A DNA stretch of 64,000 nucleotides from Woeseiaceae bacterium. Lineage in GTDB: Bacteria > Pseudomonadota > Gammaproteobacteria > Steroidobacterales > Woeseiaceae. This document shows, piece after piece, positions 23,515 through 30,745 of this stretch (within the stretch, counting starts at the first letter, position 1; each line of letters starts with the position of its first letter). The translations under genes were made by a program, and so were the position numbers. The DNA lies in NCBI GenBank assembly GCA_021773115.1, contig JAJFKS010000028.1:1-64000 (forward strand). Reading direction: 5' to 3'. The notes beneath the pieces are model-generated. The model had not been told where the DNA came from. It did not search any database and was given only the letters and a program-made list of their open reading frames with translations.

Positions 23515-25434
23515 ATGCCGTCGACTAAATGCGGCAGGAAAAATAATATCAATACTCGCAAGCGGGTCGCAAAATACCACGCCATCGTTGCCGCTGTTGC
23601 CTTGTTACTGGCAACGGCGATTTCATTTTCAGCCAATGCGATTGAGATCGAAGCGCCGCCGGTCAGTTTGTCCGGTATTGCGATGGATTACGCAGTTATC
23701 TCAGTGGCGCCCGGCGATACCGTCGAGCTAAGCGTCGGCGGCAGGTCCTGGCGGGCCACCGCAAACGACGAAGGCAGGGCTGAGTTCCCGGAAATTACGC
23801 TTGAGAATCGTGGGCATGTGTCGTTTCGGGCCACGGCTGGCGACGAAAGTTTTGAGCGGTCAGTTCGAGTAATTCCTGCTTGGATCTCGGTATTGCCCGC
23901 GGCCATGGCGATTGTTATTGCATTGACGCTGCGCAATGTTATTCCGGCATTGCTGATCGGCCTGTGGCTCGGCGCCACAGCGCTGAACTCGTTTACGTTC
24001 AAAGGTGCCGGCATTGGGCTGCTCGATACGTTTCAGGTGTTTGTGCGGGGTGCGCTGGCGGATTCAGATCGTGCCTCGATCGTCCTGTTTACGATGATGA
24101 TTGGTGGCATGGTGGGTATCATTACGCGAAACGGCGGCATGGCCAGCATCGTGCTGTCGATCGTTAGCAGGGCGAAGACCGCCGTTGGTGGTCAGATAGC
24201 TGTCTGGCTGATGGGGTTGATGATTTTCTTCGACGATTACAGCAATACGCTGGTCGTCGGCAACACTGCGCGCTCACTGACCGACCACCTGAATATTTCG
24301 CGTGAAAAACTGGCATATATCGTTGATTCGACTGCGGCGCCCGTTGCCTGTATAGCACTTATCACGACCTGGATCGGCTACCAGATCGGACTGATTGATC
24401 AAGCGCTGGAGACAATAGATGGCCTCGGTGACCTGCAGGCCTACACCGTGTTTATTCAGTCGATCCCTTACAGTTTCTATCCCATACTTGCGATCATATT
24501 TGTATTGATGGTTTCGGCAACTGGGCGAGATTTTGGCCCAATGTACACTGCCGAATTGCGCGCACGTAAAGGTGAGGTCAAGCCGGTCCTGGCTGAAGAA
24601 CTCCCGTCCCTGGAGGGCGAAGACCTGGTGCCAAAAGAAAATATTCCATTGCGCGCATTCAATGCATTCATACCGATCATCGTGATGATCATCGCGCTGG
24701 GGGCCAGCCTGATTGCGTTGGGCGAGGGCTCAACCCTGACCGAAATTCTCGCTTCGACCGAACCTTACAAAGCAATGATGTATTCGTCTTTTGTCGGTGT
24801 ACTCGTAGCGGCAAGTCTGACGATCGGGCAAAAAATTCTATCAGTACACGAGACGGTTGACGCGTGGTACGGCGGGTTGCGGGCAACGTTATTCGGCATG
24901 ATTATTCTGGTACTCGCCTGGTCATTGTCCGACGTAACGGCAGAACTGAGTACGGCGCAATTCCTGGTTACCCTGTTCGCCGATTCGATTCCGATCGCAC
25001 TGATTCCGGCGATCGCATTTATTCTCGCTGCAATAACGGCGTTCACGACAGGCACAAGCTGGGGCACAATGGCGATTCTGATGCCGCTTGTCATTCCATT
25101 GGCGTGGGCGGTCATGCAGCTCAACGGCATTGCGGACCCAAGCGGCATGCATATCCTGTATTCATCGGTGGCCTGCACCCTCGCCGGTGCCGTTTGGGGC
25201 GATCACTGTTCGCCGATTTCGGATACAACGGTTTTGTCATCAATCGCGAGTGGCTGCAATCACATAGAGCACGTTCGGACGCAGCTTCCTTATGCTTTAT
25301 TGGTCGGCGTGGTTGCGCTGGTCGTTGGAACTATTCCCGGGGGATACGGCTTGCCGCCCTGGATTTCAATCGTTGCCGGAATCGCGATCTTGTACGGGAC
25401 CCTGATAACGATTGGGCGGCGCGCTGAGGCCTGA
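23515..25434 (+). CDS. NhaC-family transporter with extra N-terminal periplasmic domain
   Basis: Start at ATG 23515 gives 639 aa; a longer in-frame reading would overlap the IclR gene. Residues about 19-42 form a signal or first membrane helix. A beta-rich domain of about 85 residues follows (about 45-125; ISVAPGDTVELSVGGRSWRA). The rest is an NhaC-like antiporter with ten or more helices (NVIPALLIGLWLGA, FFDDYSNTLVVGNTARSLTD, FTTGTSWGTMAILMPL, GAVWGDHCSPISDTTVLSS). The family includes Na+/H+ antiporters and amine or amino-acid exchangers. Lying in a polyamine operon, it may carry putrescine, agmatine or GABA; that is inference. Confidence 0.85.
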   Translation: MPSTKCGRKNNINTRKRVAKYHAIVAAVALLLATAISFSANAIEIEAPPVSLSGIAMDYAVISVAPGDTVELSVGGRSWRATANDEGRAEFPEITLENRGHVSFRATAGDESFERSVRVIPAWISVLPAAMAIVIALTLRNVIPALLIGLWLGATALNSFTFKGAGIGLLDTFQVFVRGALADSDRASIVLFTMMIGGMVGIITRNGGMASIVLSIVSRAKTAVGGQIAVWLMGLMIFFDDYSNTLVVGNTARSLTDHLNISREKLAYIVDSTAAPVACIALITTWIGYQIGLIDQALETIDGLGDLQAYTVFIQSIPYSFYPILAIIFVLMVSATGRDFGPMYTAELRARKGEVKPVLAEELPSLEGEDLVPKENIPLRAFNAFIPIIVMIIALGASLIALGEGSTLTEILASTEPYKAMMYSSFVGVLVAASLTIGQKILSVHETVDAWYGGLRATLFGMIILVLAWSLSDVTAELSTAQFLVTLFADSIPIALIPAIAFILAAITAFTTGTSWGTMAILMPLVIPLAWAVMQLNGIADPSGMHILYSSVACTLAGAVWGDHCSPISDTTVLSSIASGCNHIEHVRTQLPYALLVGVVALVVGTIPGGYGLPPWISIVAGIAILYGTLITIGRRAEA

Positions 25435-25439
25435 ATGCG

Positions 25440-26198
25440 ATGACTGGAAAACCCATTGTTGCGGTATCGGCGGATCGGCGAATGCTGGAGCCGCATGCAT
25501 CGCATGTCGTTGGAGAAAAATACCTGCGGGCAATAATTGATGGTGCCGGTGCGCTGCCACTGATTGTTCCGGCGTTGGCGGATGATATCGATATTGACGA
25601 ATTGCTTGACCGTGTCGATGGGCTTGCGCTGACTGGAAGTTACTCGAATGTTGAGCCCAAACGCTATGGTGAGCAGCCGTCGCATGATCCAGGTTTTCAT
25701 GACCCGTTTCGCGATGCGATGATGCTGCCGTTGGCGCTGCGAGCACTGGCCAAAGGTGTACCATTGCTTGCTGTTTGCCGCGGACACCAGGAACTCAATG
25801 TTGCGCTCGGCGGCACCCTGCACCAAAATGTCGCCGAGGTCCCGGGCTACCACGGGCATCTCGAGAACAAAGACGATCCGCTCGACGTACAATACGGCCC
25901 CGCGCATCCTGTGACCTTGATGGAAGGTGGTTTATTGCGGCGGCTTGCTGGCGCAGACACGAAAACGGTCAACTCGTTGCACGGTCAGGGCATCGCGAAA
26001 CTTGGCCGTGGTGTCACCGTCGAGGCGGTCGCCGACGATGGTTTAATCGAAGCCTTCACCGTCGACACTGCACCCGGTTTCAATCTATCCGTGCAATGGC
26101 ATCCGGAATGGCGCGTAACGGAAAACGAATTTTCTATGGCAATTTTTAAGGCGTTCGGCGATGCGTGCAGAGTGCGCGCTCGACAGCGACAGGTGTAA
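25440..26198 (+). CDS. puuD: Gamma-glutamyl-GABA hydrolase (class I glutamine amidotransferase fold)
   Basis: This 252-aa C26 peptidase-type protein would release GABA from gamma-glutamyl-GABA at the end of the Puu pathway. The nucleophile is Cys113 in AVCRGHQELN, and the His221/Glu223 pair is in VQWHPEW. GLALTGSYSNVEPKRYG and GGTLHQNV are typical of PuuD. It starts 5 nt after the transporter gene and abuts the next gene. The puuB and puuC oxidation genes are not present in the window. Confidence 0.9.
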   Translation: MTGKPIVAVSADRRMLEPHASHVVGEKYLRAIIDGAGALPLIVPALADDIDIDELLDRVDGLALTGSYSNVEPKRYGEQPSHDPGFHDPFRDAMMLPLALRALAKGVPLLAVCRGHQELNVALGGTLHQNVAEVPGYHGHLENKDDPLDVQYGPAHPVTLMEGGLLRRLAGADTKTVNSLHGQGIAKLGRGVTVEAVADDGLIEAFTVDTAPGFNLSVQWHPEWRVTENEFSMAIFKAFGDACRVRARQRQV

Positions 26199-26199
26199 T

Positions 26200-27531
26200 G
26201 TGAGTAACGATGAAGTCTTTCAAGCGTGGTTTCAGAAACACAAAATTGAAGACGTAGAAGCATTTGTTCCTGATATGGCAGGTTCTGCGCGCGGCAAGGT
26301 GCTGCCGGCGGACAAGTTCGGTCAGGGACAACTGAAGATGCCCGAAGCGATTTTTTCGCAGACGATTTCCGGCGACTATATCCTGGACCCGACCAATGTC
26401 GAGGACCGCGATATGGTGCTGGTACCCGACGCGACAACGTTGCGGCCGGTGCCGTGGTCGACTGATCCGGCAGCGTCAGTTTTCATGGATTGTTATCGTC
26501 GTGACGGCTCGCAGGTCAGCAAGTCGCCGCGTTCAGTGCTGCGCAACGTACTCGCCAAGTACGAAGCGCGTGGCTGGATACCGATCGTTGCACCCGAAGT
26601 CGAGTTTTATTTGATCAGCGCTCACTCGGATCCAAACGAAGAGGCGGAGCCGCCAGAGGGCAGGCTAGGCTGGACCGAAGGTGCGCGACAGCCCTACAGC
26701 ATTGATACGATGAATGACTTCGACCCGTTCATCAACGATGTTTACGCCTATTGCGAAGCGCAAAGTATGCCAATCGACACACTGTCGCAGGAAATGGGCC
26801 CGGCGCAGTTCGAGATCAACTTCCTGCACGGCAACGCTATCGAACTGGCCGACCAGGTATTTCTATTCAAGCGCACGGTTCGCGAAGCAGCGATCGAACA
26901 TGGCATGCACGCAACCTTCCTGGCCAAACCGATGGCCGAAGATGCGGGCAGCGCGCTGCACATACATCAGAGCATTGTCGACAAACAGGGCAACAATATA
27001 TTTTCGGGCGCGGATGGTGAGGCGACGGAATTGTTCCATTCATACATCGGTGGGCTGCAGCGCTACATGCCCGAGGCGATGCTATTGTTCGCACCGTACG
27101 TCAATTCCTATCGGCGCTTCATGAACCCGGATTCATCGCCGGTGAACCTCGCCTGGGCAACGGATAACCGAACAGTCGGTATTCGCATTCCGGACTCCCC
27201 GCCACAAGCGCGGCGCGTTGAAAACCGCCTGGCCGGATCGGACGTCAATCCTTACCTGGTGATGGCAGCCTCGCTCGCTTGTGGCTATCTCGGCATGGTC
27301 GAGGGAATCGAGCCGCGGCCTGAAGCGACGGGAAGCGCCTATAGCGGCAATTTCGAGCTGCATCGGCATATACTGATGTCTATTGGGGCGCTGCGCGGAA
27401 GTAATGCCATGCGCAGCATGTTAGGCGATGAATTCGTCGAGCTGTATACCTTGTTAAAGGACTGCGAGTATCGAGAATTTCAGGAGATTATTACGCCTTA
27501 TGAGCGAGAGATCCTGATGTTTAACGTCTGA
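26200..27531 (+). CDS. Second PuuA-like glutamine synthetase-family enzyme
   Basis: Start is GTG 26200, just after the puuD stop (TAATGTG), with AGG upstream; the in-frame ATG at 26161 lies inside puuD. The 443-aa protein has the GS fold: VPDMAGSARGKVLPADKF, PEVEFYLIS, QEMGPAQFEINFLHGNAIEL, ATFLAKPMAEDAGSALHIHQ and NSYRRFMNPDSSPVNLAWATDN. It is clearly diverged from the other PuuA-like protein in the cluster, so the two may ligate glutamate to different amines. It is co-transcribed with puuD. Confidence 0.85.
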   Translation: MSNDEVFQAWFQKHKIEDVEAFVPDMAGSARGKVLPADKFGQGQLKMPEAIFSQTISGDYILDPTNVEDRDMVLVPDATTLRPVPWSTDPAASVFMDCYRRDGSQVSKSPRSVLRNVLAKYEARGWIPIVAPEVEFYLISAHSDPNEEAEPPEGRLGWTEGARQPYSIDTMNDFDPFINDVYAYCEAQSMPIDTLSQEMGPAQFEINFLHGNAIELADQVFLFKRTVREAAIEHGMHATFLAKPMAEDAGSALHIHQSIVDKQGNNIFSGADGEATELFHSYIGGLQRYMPEAMLLFAPYVNSYRRFMNPDSSPVNLAWATDNRTVGIRIPDSPPQARRVENRLAGSDVNPYLVMAASLACGYLGMVEGIEPRPEATGSAYSGNFELHRHILMSIGALRGSNAMRSMLGDEFVELYTLLKDCEYREFQEIITPYEREILMFNV

Positions 27532-27643
27532 GCCAACCGGCTGTTTCAGCATATGGTGTGAGTCTGACGCAAAACACTAAAATCGATACTATCGAATTTC
27601 CCGTTACAACTTGCGGCCTCCCTGAGGCCAGGTTGAGGTTCTG

Positions 27644-29017
27644 ATGGCAGCAATAGAAAAGCGCTCACGAAAGGATCTGCAGGAGATGGACAAAAGCCAT
27701 CACCTGCATCCGTTTACCGATCACAAAGCGTTGCATGCACAGCGTTCGCGAATTATTTCGCGGGCAGAAGGCGTCTATATTTACGAAGCCAGCGGCCAAA
27801 AGATTCTCGACGGCATGTCGGGCCTGTGGTGCGTCAACGCAGGTTATGGCCAGCAAGAAATAATCGATGCAGCGACTGAGCAAATGAAAGAGCTGCCGTA
27901 CTACAACAGCTTTTTCCAGTGTTCGCACCCACCGGCAATCGAACTGGCGTCTTTGCTGAAAGAGCTTAGCCAGCCGCATCTCAACCGCGTGTTCTTCGCC
28001 GGTTCGGGGTCCGAATCAAATGACACGATTATTCGTATGGTGCGAACCTATTGGGACCTGATGGGACAGCCTGGACGACACACGATAATCAGTCGCCACA
28101 ATGCCTATCACGGTTCAACTGTCGCGGCTGCGAGCTTGAGTGGCATGAAAGCGATGCACAAGCAAAGTGGATTGCCGATTCCGGGCATTGTCCATGTCGA
28201 TCAGCCCTATTGGTATGGCAGTGACCAGTCGCTTTCGCCTGATGAATTCGGGCTGCAGGCAGCGCGATCCATTGAAGCCAAGATCAAGGAAGTGGGTGCC
28301 GAGAAAGTCGCTGCATTCATCGGTGAGCCGATACAGGGTGCCGGTGGTGTCATAGTGCCGCCTGCGACTTATTGGCCGGAAGTGCAGAGGATCTGTGATG
28401 AGTACGGCATCCTGCTGATCTCGGACGAAGTCATAACAGGCTTCGGTCGGCTCGGCGAATGGTTCGGCGCCGATTATTTCAGTATACGTCCGGACTTCAT
28501 GCCGTTCGCCAAAGGCGTTACGTCCGGCTATTTGCCGCTCGGCGGCGTGTACGTTAGCGACCGTGTAGCGGACGTACTTATCGATAAAGGTGGCGAGTTT
28601 TTTCATGGCTATACGTATTCCGGACACCCGGCGTCCTGTGCGGTGGCGCTTGCCAATCTGAAACTTATTCGGCGCGAGAAGCTGGTGGCTCGCATCAGGG
28701 ATGACATCGGCCCCTATCTGCAGAAGAAATGGCTGGCTCTGGCCGACCATCCGCTGGTTGGCGATACGCGCATCGTGGGGTTAATGGGCGCATTCGAACT
28801 GGTGAAGAAGAAGAGCCCGATTGAGCGCTTTGATGAAAAACAGCGGGCTGGAGTCATATTCCGCGATCATCTGCTCGACGCTGGCGTTTGCATGCGGGCC
28901 GTTGGCGATACGATTATTTGTGCGCCACCCTTTATCCTGTCGCACAGCGAAGCGGATGAAATGATGAATGCGACCTGGAAAGCACTGGACCTGACGAAAG
29001 TGGATCTGGCGAGATAA
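27644..29017 (+). CDS. spuC: Class III aminotransferase, putrescine/beta-alanine type
   Basis: This 457-aa PLP enzyme matches the putrescine--pyruvate transaminase (SpuC) group: HHLHPFTDHKALHAQ at the start, GKILDGMSGLWCVNAGYG, FFAGSGSESNDTIIRM, HNAYHGSTVAAASLSGM, EPIQGAGGVIVPPATYW, the PLP-phosphate contact SDEVITGFGRLGEWFG and the Schiff-base Lys290 in FAKGVTSGYLPLGG. It would convert putrescine to 4-aminobutanal with pyruvate as acceptor; related enzymes use beta-alanine or spermidine. GAGG precedes the ATG. It is followed 5 nt later by the agmatinase gene. Confidence 0.85.
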   Translation: MAAIEKRSRKDLQEMDKSHHLHPFTDHKALHAQRSRIISRAEGVYIYEASGQKILDGMSGLWCVNAGYGQQEIIDAATEQMKELPYYNSFFQCSHPPAIELASLLKELSQPHLNRVFFAGSGSESNDTIIRMVRTYWDLMGQPGRHTIISRHNAYHGSTVAAASLSGMKAMHKQSGLPIPGIVHVDQPYWYGSDQSLSPDEFGLQAARSIEAKIKEVGAEKVAAFIGEPIQGAGGVIVPPATYWPEVQRICDEYGILLISDEVITGFGRLGEWFGADYFSIRPDFMPFAKGVTSGYLPLGGVYVSDRVADVLIDKGGEFFHGYTYSGHPASCAVALANLKLIRREKLVARIRDDIGPYLQKKWLALADHPLVGDTRIVGLMGAFELVKKKSPIERFDEKQRAGVIFRDHLLDAGVCMRAVGDTIICAPPFILSHSEADEMMNATWKALDLTKVDLAR

Positions 29018-29022
29018 ACTCT

Positions 29023-29967
29023 ATGGACAAGCACAACAACGACCACGCCATCACGCGAGACAATCTTTACGGCACGACGCCGGAGCCGACATATGGCGGT
29101 GTGACATCATTTATGCGCCGCAAATATTCGAAAGATATGAGTGGTGTTGATGTTGCAGTGCTGGGCGTACCTTTTGATACTGCGACGACCAATCGTTCGG
29201 GTGCCCGACTTGGGCCGAGAGCGATTCGCAATGCATCGACAATCATGGCGTGGGAACGACCGTATGGCATGGACTTCGATCCGTTCGACAAGCTGGCCGT
29301 GGTTGATGCAGGCGATGCGCATTTCGATTTTGGCAAGCCGGAATCGGTACCGGATGCGATTGAAAAGGCTGCGTATGAATTGATATCGCAAGGGCCCGGC
29401 TTACTGTCCCTGGGTGGCGATCACTTCATTTCCTATCCACTGATCAAGGCACATGTGCAGAAGCACGGTGGGCCGATTTCGATTCTGCATTTCGATGCAC
29501 ATTCCGATACCTGGGCGGACGAAAACGACCGTATTGACCACGGCACGATGTTCTGGTGGGCGACGAAGCAGGGGCTTGTCGATCCCAAAACGTCAGTGCA
29601 GATCGGGCTGCGGACACACAACCCTGACACGCTGGGCTTCAACATCATTGATGGTCCAACTGTTCATTCGCAGTCCATCGAAACAAGCATTCAAAGTGCG
29701 CGCAATGCACTGGGCGATTCACCGGTTTACGTAACCTTCGATATTGATTGCCTCGACCCGAGCGTCGCGCCCGGTACTGGCACGCCCGTTTGCGCGGGCT
29801 TGAGCAGCCATCAGGCGATGGCGATTCTGCGGGGATTACACGGTATCAATGTGATCGGAATGGATGTGGTTGAAGTGGCGCCGGCTTATGACGTTGGGGA
29901 AATCACGGCTCTGGCCGCGGCGCATATCGCAATGGAAATGCTTTGCCTGTACGCGAACAGACCCTAA
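29023..29967 (+). CDS. speB: Agmatinase
   Basis: This 314-aa ureohydrolase would split agmatine into putrescine and urea. Binuclear Mn ligand motifs are present: GGDHFISYP, HFDAHSDTW and DIDCLDPSVAPGTGTP, with the closing GMDVVEVAPAYD. The N-terminus FDTATTNRSGARLGPRAIR is the agmatinase/proclavaminate amidinohydrolase type; a guanidinobutyrase role is possible. It completes the polyamine cluster next to the aminotransferase. Its 3' end overlaps the convergent TetR gene by 4 nt. Confidence 0.9.
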   Translation: MDKHNNDHAITRDNLYGTTPEPTYGGVTSFMRRKYSKDMSGVDVAVLGVPFDTATTNRSGARLGPRAIRNASTIMAWERPYGMDFDPFDKLAVVDAGDAHFDFGKPESVPDAIEKAAYELISQGPGLLSLGGDHFISYPLIKAHVQKHGGPISILHFDAHSDTWADENDRIDHGTMFWWATKQGLVDPKTSVQIGLRTHNPDTLGFNIIDGPTVHSQSIETSIQSARNALGDSPVYVTFDIDCLDPSVAPGTGTPVCAGLSSHQAMAILRGLHGINVIGMDVVEVAPAYDVGEITALAAAHIAMEMLCLYANRP

Positions 29968-30644
29968 TTCGCTGAATCAGGTCTGCGCGCCGGCATCTTG
30001 CCCGGCAGAAAGACACGGACGATCATCTCGCTGATCTCGTTGAGCGTTTTCGGATCATCGATATCGATGCCACTGGACGCCTTAAGCTCATTGCCGAGGG
30101 CGAGCAAGCCGCCCGATGACAGGCGAATCATATTGAATAGCAAGGCAGGGTTACCCGGCACCGCGACGCCGAGTTGCTGCAGTTTTTCCAGCATGCCAAA
30201 CGTCACCGTAAAGATTGGCTTAAGGTGTCTTTCGATGAGCCAGTCGAGCCTGGCATTCGGATAGCTCGCCTCCTGCACCATAACTTTGTGCAACGCTGGT
30301 TGGGCCCTCGCGTATTTCACGTAAGTATGAATCAACGCCGACATGCGTTGTTTCGGGTCTTGTTCTTTGTATTCGTCCAGCGCATTGCTGAGTGACTCGG
30401 TGAATGTGCCGAAAACGTAGTCGGCCGCTGCGCGCCATAACTGATCTTTGTTCTTGAAGTGATAGGTGATCAAGGGATGGTGTACACCGGCCCGTTCGGC
30501 GATGTCACGGGTGGATGTTCCCTTGAAACCATTCTCCGAGAATGCCTCAACGGCGGCATCGAGAAGTTTTTGCTGCGTGACGATACTTCGTTGTTGTTGT
30601 TTTCGAGCGGGCGGCTGGTTATGTAAAGTTGGCTCATCCGGCAT
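29964..30644 (-). CDS. TetR/AcrR-family transcriptional regulator
   Basis: This 226-aa regulator has an N-terminal TetR helix-turn-helix (about 20-70; LLDAAVEAFSENGFKGTSTR, DIAERAGVHHPLITYHFKNK) and a helical ligand domain. The start MPDEPTLHNQPPARKQQQRS gives a basic leader. Convergent with agmatinase, it may regulate the polyamine cluster or itself. A small palindrome TAGA-5 nt-TCTA at 30663-30675 lies upstream of its start. Confidence 0.88.
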   Translation of the reverse strand: MPDEPTLHNQPPARKQQQRSIVTQQKLLDAAVEAFSENGFKGTSTRDIAERAGVHHPLITYHFKNKDQLWRAAADYVFGTFTESLSNALDEYKEQDPKQRMSALIHTYVKYARAQPALHKVMVQEASYPNARLDWLIERHLKPIFTVTFGMLEKLQQLGVAVPGNPALLFNMIRLSSGGLLALGNELKASSGIDIDDPKTLNEISEMIVRVFLPGKMPARRPDSAN

Positions 30645-30745
30645 CTGGCGTTTCCCTGCTGCTAGATTCTGTCTAACTGTAGCGGGAATCGCCCTTTTGG
30701 TCCACTTTGGAAAAAAATTGACCGTGTGGGAAACGAAGTGGAAAT

